41,340 nucleotides of DNA from Acinetobacter sp. N54.MGS-139. GTDB taxonomy: Bacteria; Pseudomonadota; Gammaproteobacteria; Burkholderiales; Burkholderiaceae_F. The notes below the pieces were generated by a model. That model made no database searches and had not been told where the DNA came from. It was given only the letters and a program-made list of their open reading frames with translations. Location of the stretch: NCBI GenBank assembly GCA_000980495.1, contig LARN01000016.1, positions 1 through 41,340 of the forward strand, given 5' to 3'. Both the position numbers and the translations under genes were made by a program. Of this stretch, positions 17,349-24,007 are shown in pieces. Position 1 is the stretch's first letter; every line of letters begins with the position of its first letter.

Positions 17349-18431
17349 ATGAAATCCAGGTTATTTAATATTCGGTTGAGTTTTGAAATCACAGAAAATA
17401 AGTCAGAAGGTTTTTTTCTACTTAAAAATGACCTCATCAGTCTTCTTGATGCAATTCAGAGGACCGGTTCAATCAAGGCGGCAGCTGAGGAACTCGGTTA
17501 TTCCTTCCGACATATCTGGAATGAATTAAATAAATGGGAAGAAGAACTCGGCCAGTCTCTAGTGAACCGGTCTCGAGGAAAGAATGCAGAGCTTTCGCTT
17601 TTGGCAGAGCAGCTTTTGTGGACCAATAAAGAAGTTGAGGCGAAGTACAAAGAGCAGATCATTGAACTTCAATCCGGTATTTCGTACTCGTTCAGAAAAG
17701 CGTTCAATTCTGCTTGGGATCCGATTGTGATTGAGGGCTGCGCGGATTCAGCACTTAATCTTTTAAGAAGGACAACCGACTGTGAAATTGAACTGAACTT
17801 CACTACCAGTCGAAAAGGCCTGGAAGCATTGCGCGAAGGAAAATGTGAACTGGCAGGCTTTAATTTTCCTAAGTCATCAACAAACAACAGCAAAGCTTTC
17901 GGGACCTTCGGACATCTTCTCACGAAGAACAACGGGCTTATTTTCTTTGCCACCAGACTTCAAGGACTTGCCGTTGCACCGGGTAATCCGAAGAAAATCT
18001 ATTCAATATTAGACATTGCCTCGCGCAAAGCAAAGTTCATAAATCGAAGGGAAGGGACGGGAACTCGAATTCTTTTTGATCAAATGTTAGATGTGCTTGC
18101 TGTAAAGCCGGAAGAGATCGAGGGCTATAACGACATTTCGGATACCCAGTTTTTTACTGCAGTTCAAATCGCTTCCGGCAAAGTCGATGTGGGTCTATGT
18201 ACAGCCAATGTTGCTAAGGAAAACGGTCTGGACTTTATTCCTCTGGCAAAAGAGGTTTATTACCTAGCCGCTGATGAAAAATTTTTAGAGACGGCAAAAG
18301 CAAAGAAATTCATCCAATTTCTCCGCAGCTATGATTGGGCAGAATTTAAGGACCAGCTCGAGGGGTACGACTTTACGGGGACCGGGGAAGTTTTCAAGGT
18401 CTCTGACGTTTTCACTGCAGACGCAAGCTGA
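17349..18431 (+). CDS. ModE-N / PBP-like transcriptional regulator
   Basis: 360-aa protein with an N-terminal winged helix-turn-helix of ModE/LysR type (residues ~28-95: LLDAIQRTGSIKAAAEELGY, then RHIWNELNKWEEELG) and a C-terminal periplasmic-binding-protein-like domain (~120-340) with REGTGTRILFDQML, a mark of the PBP_like (PF12727) family found in tungstate/molybdate-type regulators such as TunR. It lacks the Mop/TOBE domains of classical ModE. It is read divergently from the exported hydroxyacid dehydrogenase and cytochrome, suggesting that it controls them. The ligand is unknown; an oxyanion or small organic acid is plausible. GAGG is at 17336-17339, ahead of ATG 17349. Confidence 0.82.
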   Translation: MKSRLFNIRLSFEITENKSEGFFLLKNDLISLLDAIQRTGSIKAAAEELGYSFRHIWNELNKWEEELGQSLVNRSRGKNAELSLLAEQLLWTNKEVEAKYKEQIIELQSGISYSFRKAFNSAWDPIVIEGCADSALNLLRRTTDCEIELNFTTSRKGLEALREGKCELAGFNFPKSSTNNSKAFGTFGHLLTKNNGLIFFATRLQGLAVAPGNPKKIYSILDIASRKAKFINRREGTGTRILFDQMLDVLAVKPEEIEGYNDISDTQFFTAVQIASGKVDVGLCTANVAKENGLDFIPLAKEVYYLAADEKFLETAKAKKFIQFLRSYDWAEFKDQLEGYDFTGTGEVFKVSDVFTADAS

Positions 18432-18460
18432 GAATTCAAAGAGAAGCCTTTCTTCTCCGA

Positions 18461-18489
18461 TTACATGAAAACCTAATTTCGATTAGAAT
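18461..18489 (+). promoter_or_regulatory. Possible promoter of the tRNA-Arg gene
   Basis: TAGAAT at 18484-18489 lies 10 nt before the mature tRNA 5' end, with a poor -35 (TTACAT, 18461-18466) 17 nt upstream. The position suits a tRNA promoter; the -35 match is weak. Confidence 0.3.
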
Positions 18490-18499
18490 TTCGTGCGTC

Positions 18500-18574
18500 G
18501 GCCCCATAGTTGAATGGATACAACGCGGTCCTCCTAAGACTGAGGTACAGGTTCGATTCCTGTTGGGGCCGCCA
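18500..18574 (+). tRNA. tRNA-Arg (anticodon CCT)
   Basis: A complete 75-nt cloverleaf. The acceptor stem is GGCCCCA/TGGGGCC (18500-18506, 18564-18570) with discriminator G and encoded CCA at 18572-18574. The D stem is GTTG/CAAC, and the anticodon stem CGGTC/GACTG encloses loop CTCCTAA, giving anticodon CCT for AGG codons. The T stem ACAGG/CCTGT has the TTCGATT loop. It stands alone. Confidence 0.97.
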
Positions 18575-18707
18575 CTCATCTTCTAATCGATGTCCTAAAC
18601 CCCGCTACAACTTAAATTCTTCTCATTGTTTATTTGGGATAATTTGTCGTTATTCTGAATTGAACTAAAAACAAAACTCGATTTGAGATCTTTTTTCTCC
18701 TTCTTTT

Positions 18708-18736
18708 TTGAATATAGTTCGGCGACGAACTATAAT
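18708..18736 (+). promoter_or_regulatory. Sigma70 promoter of the MarR gene, giving a leaderless mRNA
   Basis: TTGAAT (18708-18713) and a perfect TATAAT (18731-18736) are 17 nt apart. The ATG at 18744 lies only 7 nt after the -10 box, so transcription should begin at or next to the start codon. No Shine-Dalgarno is present. The spacer is filled by the operator palindrome. Confidence 0.7.
18713..18734. promoter_or_regulatory. MarR operator, copy 1 (autoregulation)
   Basis: A perfect inverted repeat, TATAGTTCG-GCGA-CGAACTATA, 9-bp arms around 4 nt. It fills the spacer of the MarR promoter and overlaps both the -35 and -10 boxes, so binding would block RNA polymerase. A second copy lies in front of the cupin gene. 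Confidence 0.75.
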
Positions 18737-18743
18737 TTCGTCC

Positions 18744-19166
18744 ATGGAAAATTATGAGATTGTTTATCTTTCATCGCTTTTGAACGAGAAGGCCGGCGAC
18801 TTCATTCAGGAGGAACTGAAGAAGTATGGCTATGCAGAGCTGAAAATGGCGCACGGAGATATTTTTCATACGCTGTTTGAAGCAGGGGAGCTGAGTGCAA
18901 AGGAAATTGCCGAACGCACTCGTCGTTCTAAGTCCACTGTGTCGGAACTTGTGGATAGGCTGGTAAAGCTCGGTTATGTTTGCAAGAAACCGGACCCGGT
19001 GGATGCCAGGGGCGTGAAAGTCTCCCTTACCGAAAAAGGCGTTGCTTTTGAGGCGGTTTTTAGAAAAATTTCTGAAGACCTTTCAAAAAAGATCCTATCG
19101 GCATTGGGACACGAAGAATTAAAAACCGCGGAAAAGATAATGAGGAAACTCACTTCGAATTTCTAG
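18744..19166 (+). CDS. MarR family transcriptional regulator
   Basis: 140-aa winged helix protein. The DNA-binding part spans ~45-105 (GELSAKEIAERTRRSKSTVS recognition region, then wing DARGVKVSLTEKG), flanked by dimerisation helices; length is typical of MarR. I start it at ATG 18744, since the longer in-frame TTG (18708) falls inside the promoter -35. The only cysteine (in the wing, YVCKK) is not placed like the N-terminal sensing Cys of OhrR. The matching palindromes at its own promoter and before the cupin gene imply that it represses both; the effector is unknown. Confidence 0.88.
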   Translation: MENYEIVYLSSLLNEKAGDFIQEELKKYGYAELKMAHGDIFHTLFEAGELSAKEIAERTRRSKSTVSELVDRLVKLGYVCKKPDPVDARGVKVSLTEKGVAFEAVFRKISEDLSKKILSALGHEELKTAEKIMRKLTSNF

Positions 19167-19189
19167 GAGAGCTTTGATTTTTAATTAAA

Positions 19190-19207
19190 TAGTTCGGTTG
19201 CGAACTA
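19190..19207. promoter_or_regulatory. MarR operator, copy 2 (cupin gene)
   Basis: TAGTTCG-GTTG-CGAACTA, 7-bp perfect arms around 4 nt, the same half-sites as the palindrome at 18713-18734. It lies 22 nt before the cupin ATG, where the cupin promoter must be; a TAAATT at 19206-19211 could be its -10. Confidence 0.72.
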
Positions 19208-19229
19208 AATTTTAATTAAGGAGTTTGAG

Positions 19230-19607
19230 ATGGAAAATTTTAAGATGGTTGAAGTAAAGGACGCACCGCGTGTCGAACTGCATAATCAGCTTGGCCTGAC
19301 CGGCTGCGAAATTTCTATTAATGAACTTCCGCCGAAGGCTGCAGTTCCTTTCGTCCATGCCCATAAGCAGAATGAAGAAGTTTATGGCGTTTTGGGCGGC
19401 AAGGGCCAGCTCTACATTGACGGCCAGGTCGTTGATATCAAAGCAGGTGACTGGTTTGTGATTCGTCCCAACGGACATCGCGCCATTCATGCATCTGAAG
19501 ATGAAGGCATTCAATTCATTTGCATCCAGACAAAGAGCGGAAGCCTGCAGGAATTTACCGCCGGAGACGCCATCATTCTTGAAGAAAAAGCTCCTTGGTT
19601 GAAATAA
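19230..19607 (+). CDS. Small single-domain cupin protein
   Basis: 125-aa protein with one cupin fold. Motif 1 is HAHKQNEEVYGVLGGKG (the metal-binding His-x-His, then Glu, ending in Gly) at ~residues 43-59. Motif 2, near GDWFVIRPNGHRAIH, has the expected late His. A divalent metal site is therefore likely. The reaction is not predictable; such small cupins include isomerases, dioxygenases and sensors. AAGGAG is at 19218-19223, 6 nt before ATG. It lies behind a MarR operator and just 63 nt after the marR gene, so it is probably induced when MarR releases its ligand-controlled block, which hints at detoxification of a small, perhaps electrophilic or phenolic, compound. Confidence 0.85.
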   Translation: MENFKMVEVKDAPRVELHNQLGLTGCEISINELPPKAAVPFVHAHKQNEEVYGVLGGKGQLYIDGQVVDIKAGDWFVIRPNGHRAIHASEDEGIQFICIQTKSGSLQEFTAGDAIILEEKAPWLK

Positions 19608-19632
19608 TCTGAAGTCTTCTCCATAACCGGAG

Positions 19633-19674
19633 TTCCTGCTTTCGGAAATAAAGAACCGCAGCGGGAATTTTGTT
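19633..19674 (+). terminator. Possible terminator of the cupin gene
   Basis: TTCCTGC (19633-19639) can pair with GCGGGAA (19661-19667) with one T-G pair, followed by TTTTGTTT. The loop is long (21 nt) so the call is moderate. Confidence 0.4.
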
Positions 19675-19720
19675 TCCAGTCTGGTATATCCTGTTACAAA
19701 AACACACATAAGGATTCATC

Positions 19721-20977
19721 GTGGATAAAAAAATCTTAGCTGCTGGGATGCAGAAAGGCTTCGTTGGTGTGGTTGTTGCCTATTTCTTGGCAATTGCTCT
19801 CGGCATTTTGGCCGGAATCTGGGAGAACCATTATTTAATGATCGTCGTGCAGTTCACAAGCACGGTCTTCATTAGATTATTTAAGTTCTTAAGTATTCCT
19901 ATTATTTGTGTGTCAATTATTGTTTCCCTCTCGACTCTTTCGCAGAGCAACGAGTCAGGAAGGATCTTTAAACACACTATTTTTTATACGCTTTCGACAA
20001 CGATTCTTGCCGCCTGCGTAGCCGCTTCCCTGTATGTACTCTTCACTCCGGCGAATGTGGCTGTTACCGGCTCGGCTCCTGATGTCTCTAATAAATCAGG
20101 AAGCCATTCTTATTTGGATTACGTGGAAAGCATTGTCCCTGACAATTTCATTACACCTTTCCAAACCGCGAACGTTCTTTCCGTTCTTTTGATCGCGGCA
20201 GCCGTCGGTATTGCCATTGCGAAGATGCCGAGAGGATCAAAGAATCAGGATCTCATGATCACTTTCTTTAAGGCCTCCCAAGACGTTCTCTTTACACTTG
20301 TGAATTGGCTCATCGTTGTTTTGCCGATCGGTATTTTTGCTTTCGTCGCTTCTTTGGCTCAGGAAGTCAGCCACGGTGTCAGCTTAGGCGGTTTAGGCAC
20401 TTACTTCACATTAGTGATTGCAGCGAACTTAATTCAAATGTTCATTGTGCTTCCGGCCTTCTTAATGATTAAAGGGTTCAATCCAATCAAGGTTGCCAAA
20501 GGGATGCTTCCTGCTTTGGCTTTAGCTTTCTTCTCTAAATCCTCGGCTGCGACGCTCCCTGTTACGATGAGATGCGCACAGCAAAATCTAAAGGAAGAGC
20601 CGCAGGTTGCTCAGTTTGTTCTTCCGATGTGCACAACCATCAATATGAACGGCTGCGCTGCTTTCATTTTCTTAACCGTTATCTATCTGATGCAGAACGC
20701 CGGTCTTGATATTCATCCTGGTGTCATTGTGGCCTGGATTTTTATTGCGACGCTGGCAGCCATCGGTAATGCAGGTGTGCCTATGGGCTGCTTCTTCTTG
20801 TCCGCAAGCTTGCTTGCCAGCATGAATGTTCCGATTCTGCTGATGGGTGTCATTCTTCCTTTCTATGCCGTAGTAGATATGATCGAAACCAGCCTCAACG
20901 TTTGGTCTGACAGTACGGTTTCCGTGATGGTAGACAAAGACATGAAGAAATTAGAGGCGGTTGCAGAAAGTAAATAG
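19721..20977 (+). CDS. DAACS family (dicarboxylate/amino acid:cation) symporter with atypical binding site
   Basis: 418-aa inner-membrane transporter of the GltP/SstT superfamily, with the re-entrant serine motif KSSAATLPVT and the second re-entrant loop GNAGVPMG. Start is GTG 19721, after TAAGGA. By alignment from memory to GltPh, the NMDGT motif reads N308-M309-N310-G311-C312 here, and in TM8 the positions of GltPh D390, D394, R397, N401 and D405 read Tyr382, Asp386, Glu389, Asn393 and Asp397. Arg397 normally binds the side-chain carboxylate of aspartate or glutamate; a Glu there argues against an acidic substrate. Family is clear, substrate open (neutral or cationic amino acid possible). 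It is monocistronic. Confidence 0.85.
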   Translation: MDKKILAAGMQKGFVGVVVAYFLAIALGILAGIWENHYLMIVVQFTSTVFIRLFKFLSIPIICVSIIVSLSTLSQSNESGRIFKHTIFYTLSTTILAACVAASLYVLFTPANVAVTGSAPDVSNKSGSHSYLDYVESIVPDNFITPFQTANVLSVLLIAAAVGIAIAKMPRGSKNQDLMITFFKASQDVLFTLVNWLIVVLPIGIFAFVASLAQEVSHGVSLGGLGTYFTLVIAANLIQMFIVLPAFLMIKGFNPIKVAKGMLPALALAFFSKSSAATLPVTMRCAQQNLKEEPQVAQFVLPMCTTINMNGCAAFIFLTVIYLMQNAGLDIHPGVIVAWIFIATLAAIGNAGVPMGCFFLSASLLASMNVPILLMGVILPFYAVVDMIETSLNVWSDSTVSVMVDKDMKKLEAVAESK

Positions 20978-21022
20978 TTAAGACTTGCTTGTAGTTGTCT
21001 AACTTAGCTTCTCTTTTTTCCT

Positions 21023-21047
21023 CTCAGCCTCCTATCCGGAGGCTGAG
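21023..21047 (+). terminator. Strong hairpin after the symporter gene, possible terminator
   Basis: A perfect 10-bp stem CTCAGCCTCC / GGAGGCTGAG with a 5-nt loop, 45 nt behind the symporter stop. The following GCTCGTTTCTGG lacks a good T-run, so termination may be partial or Rho-dependent. Confidence 0.4.
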
Positions 21048-21217
21048 CTCGTTTCTGGAGGACTCACAACTCAGCAAATGTAGGGAAATAGGTGGTGATG
21101 AAATCTCGCTTAGTGATCACCCGCAGAGGTGTCAAAAAATGTAAGCAGGCGTAAAGCAACCTTGGTTAGAATGGAAGTATTCCTTTTTTCTAGTCTTTTT
21201 GAGCTTTCAGGTTGCTT

Positions 21218-21883
21218 ATGTTTATTAACGATATTTGGTCTTATGGTGTCACGACAAATACCAAGAAAATCGTAGCTGAGGCACAGAAGGACGGCTATTT
21301 GCTGAATTTTTTACAGCTGGATTTGGATGAAGACGGACTTCCTAACTGGAAGACGATCAACTCCTTCGTAGAGCTGGTCAGGACATCGACACAAAACAAT
21401 CCTCCCGACGGAGAAATGAATACTCCCAGAGAAAAGCTCGATCGCCTGATGAACGCAATCTTTTTGAAGACGTTCAATCTTAGAAATTACGAAGAGGACC
21501 CGCTTTCTGCCGGAGAGATCCTTCTCTTCACCAAACTCGAATCTATTGATCGCAGAGATCAGTTTGCTACAAGGGCGCTTTACTTGGCGGCCCCGACGAT
21601 TCTTAAATTAAGAGGCTTGAAGGGCGGCTACGATGTGAGAAGGATTTTTTCCTTAGCTGCCTACAAAGCCATGGAAGGCGGTACCGCAAAGAGCAAGGAA
21701 ATAAAAATTCTCATCGGCGACCTTTTCGAAGAGGAAAACTTGAGAAATGCCGTTCATCGAATTTGGTACGTATTTAAGGATGCGAGAGGAAATCCTGAGA
21801 GATGCGCCAAAGGACTTCGAGAGCTGGCCGATGGAATTTATCTTCAGGCGAACAAGGCTGCACAGAGCCAGAAAGCCTCCTGA
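21218..21883 (+). CDS. Hypothetical protein, unknown family
   Basis: 221-aa soluble protein from ATG 21218 (an in-frame TTG lies 6 nt earlier; TCAGG at 21207-21211 suits the ATG). It is mixed alpha-helical, charged, without signal peptide or membrane segment. The middle has NTPREKLDRLMNAIFLKTF and the C-terminal third AVHRIWYVFKDARGNPE and LRELADGIYLQANKAAQ, which suggests a helical, perhaps repressor-like or scaffold fold, but I recognise no domain. It lies 131 nt ahead of parE with the same orientation; a 7-bp hairpin at 21928-21952 lies between them. Codon use looks like the neighbours', so it is likely native. Confidence 0.7.
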   Translation: MFINDIWSYGVTTNTKKIVAEAQKDGYLLNFLQLDLDEDGLPNWKTINSFVELVRTSTQNNPPDGEMNTPREKLDRLMNAIFLKTFNLRNYEEDPLSAGEILLFTKLESIDRRDQFATRALYLAAPTILKLRGLKGGYDVRRIFSLAAYKAMEGGTAKSKEIKILIGDLFEEENLRNAVHRIWYVFKDARGNPERCAKGLRELADGIYLQANKAAQSQKAS

Positions 21884-21927
21884 GACTCTGAAAAATTAGT
21901 CGTAAAAAACGCTTTTTTAGATAGTTT

Positions 21928-21952
21928 CCGACTTTTAAAAGTAAGAAGTCGG
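21928..21952 (+). terminator. Weak hairpin between the hypothetical gene and parE
   Basis: CCGACTT (21928-21934) pairs with AAGTCGG (21946-21952); the 12-bp palindrome ACTTTTAAAAGT at 21931-21942 offers an alternative fold. There is no clean T-run behind it. It may be a terminator or part of the parE leader. Confidence 0.25.
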
Positions 21953-22014
21953 TCTAGATCAATTTGTTAAAATAGCCTTTTGCATCTTTTCTTTGTCGCT
22001 GGATTGGCGCCCGT

Positions 22015-23994
22015 ATGTCTCTTGAGCAAGATAATAAAGTCAACGATTACTCCGAAAAATCGATTCGTATTTTGAAAGGTCTTCAGCCGGTTAAACAACG
22101 ACCCGGCATGTATACCTTGACGGATTGTCCTTTGCACATTATTCAGGAGGTCATTGACAACGCCACGGATGAAGTTTTAGCGAATTTCGCAAACCGAATC
22201 ATCCTGACTGAGCACGCAGACGGATCAATTTCCGTAGAAGACAACGGACGCGGCATTCCTGTCGGTATTCATCCGGAAGAGAAGGTCCCTGTCGTTGAAA
22301 TTGTTTTCACGCGTCTGCATGCCGGCGGTAAGTTCGACAAGGGAGCGGGCGGCGCCTATTCATTCTCAGGCGGTCTGCACGGCGTCGGTGTATCTGTCAC
22401 CAATGCGCTGTCTACTCGTCTGGAAGTGACGGTTTGGCGTGACGGACTTGAAAGTTCTATTACTTTCGAGGACGGTTTTGTCACGGTGCCATTGAACAGT
22501 GTTAAATCTCCTCGCCCAAAGAAAGCGACCGGGACGAGAGTTCGCTGCTGGCCGGACGGAAAATATTTCGACACGCTCACGATTCCTAAGAATCAATTGA
22601 TTCGCCTCTTGAGAAGTAAGGCAGTATTGCTTCCGGGCTGCGAAGTCATCTATCGCAATGAAAAAGACAACATCGAACAAGTCTGGAAGTATGAGGGCGG
22701 CCTCAAAGAATACCTGACTGAGCAGCTGGATCGTCCTCCCTTGGTTCAGCCCTTTGAAGCCCAGGGCTTTGCAGGAGCTGACGACGACACATTTTCTCAA
22801 GGCGAAGGCGCCGGGTGGGTCGTTTGCTGGACAGAGGAGGGTACGCTGGAACGCGAAAGCTACGTGAACCTGATTCCGACTCCGCTCGGCGGAACTCATG
22901 AAGCCGGTTTGCGTGACGGTGTCTTCCAAGCCATGAGAAGTTTCATGGAAACCCATGGTCTGGGCGCCAAAGGCATCAAGATGATCGTGGATGACGTATT
23001 TGCGCGTGCCAGTTTCGTTTTAAATGCAAAAGTACTGGACCCTCAGTTCCAGGGACAGACTAAAGAAAAATTGATCAGCCGAGATGCGCTGAAGCTGGTT
23101 TCCAGCTTTGTGCGTCCGCAGATGGAGTTCTGGCTCAACAGCCACGTTGAAGAGGGCCGTAAGCTGGCAGAGATGTTTATTAAACAAGCTCAGGCGCGCC
23201 AGCATTCCGCTCAGAAAATCGAAAAGAGAAAAGGCTCTTCCGTTGCCGTTCTCCCGGGCAAGCTTACAGACTGCACGAGCGGAGATATTTCCCGCAACGA
23301 ACTCTTCCTGGTGGAAGGTGACTCTGCCGGCGGCTCAGCAAAGAAGGGACGCGATAAAGAATATCAAGCCATTCTTCCTCTTCGCGGCAAGGTGCTGAAC
23401 ACATGGGAAGTGGACCAGAACCTTCTTTTCGGTAATAAAGAAATTCACGATATTTCGGTATCGATCGGCGTGGATCCACATAAGATCGGTGAGAAACCCG
23501 ATATTTCGAATCTTCGTTACGGCAAGATCTGCATCATGGCCGATGCCGACGTGGACGGCTCTCACATTGAAGTTCTGCTGCTGACGCTTTTCTACAAGCA
23601 CTTTTCCTACCTGATGGAGACGGGGCACATCTACATTTCAATGCCGCCGCTCTTTAAGGTTTCCGTTCCGAACAAAGGTAAGAAGAAAGAACGCCGAATT
23701 TACTGTCTGAATGAAGAAGAGCTGAAGAAGACAGTCGAGAAACTCAAAAAAGAAAAATTCACCGACGCTCAGATCGTGATCTCACGATTTAAAGGTCTAG
23801 GTGAAATGGATTGGGAAGAGCTGAAAGAAACTTCTTTGGATCCTGAAACCCGCAGACTTCTGCCGGTAAAAGTCGGACTTCCGGGTGATGACTTAACCGG
23901 AAAAGCCATGCAGATTCTCATGGGTAATAAAGAAGCCGACGCGCGTAAACAGTGGATTGAGCGCCACGGTGATCAGTTCGAACCCGATATTTAA
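22015..23994 (+). CDS. parE: DNA topoisomerase IV subunit B
   Basis: 659-aa ATPase subunit of topoisomerase IV, which decatenates daughter chromosomes. It shows the GHKL ATP-binding signs: EVIDNATDEV, VEDNGRGIPVGIHPE, LHAGGKFDKG and GGLHGVGVSVTNALS. The Toprim domain follows with FLVEGDSAGGSAKKGRD and later DADVDGSHI. The LHAGGKFD form and the pairing with parC 14 nt downstream favour ParE over GyrB. The length is in the usual range (~630-660). ATG 22015 has a poor Shine-Dalgarno; no better start is visible. Confidence 0.93.
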   Translation: MSLEQDNKVNDYSEKSIRILKGLQPVKQRPGMYTLTDCPLHIIQEVIDNATDEVLANFANRIILTEHADGSISVEDNGRGIPVGIHPEEKVPVVEIVFTRLHAGGKFDKGAGGAYSFSGGLHGVGVSVTNALSTRLEVTVWRDGLESSITFEDGFVTVPLNSVKSPRPKKATGTRVRCWPDGKYFDTLTIPKNQLIRLLRSKAVLLPGCEVIYRNEKDNIEQVWKYEGGLKEYLTEQLDRPPLVQPFEAQGFAGADDDTFSQGEGAGWVVCWTEEGTLERESYVNLIPTPLGGTHEAGLRDGVFQAMRSFMETHGLGAKGIKMIVDDVFARASFVLNAKVLDPQFQGQTKEKLISRDALKLVSSFVRPQMEFWLNSHVEEGRKLAEMFIKQAQARQHSAQKIEKRKGSSVAVLPGKLTDCTSGDISRNELFLVEGDSAGGSAKKGRDKEYQAILPLRGKVLNTWEVDQNLLFGNKEIHDISVSIGVDPHKIGEKPDISNLRYGKICIMADADVDGSHIEVLLLTLFYKHFSYLMETGHIYISMPPLFKVSVPNKGKKKERRIYCLNEEELKKTVEKLKKEKFTDAQIVISRFKGLGEMDWEELKETSLDPETRRLLPVKVGLPGDDLTGKAMQILMGNKEADARKQWIERHGDQFEPDI

Positions 23995-24007
23995 TTGAGC
24001 GCGATAA

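Noticed and set aside
18708..18743. Upstream TTG start for the MarR gene
   Set aside because: That codon is part of the -35 box and the extra residues would be encoded by the operator.
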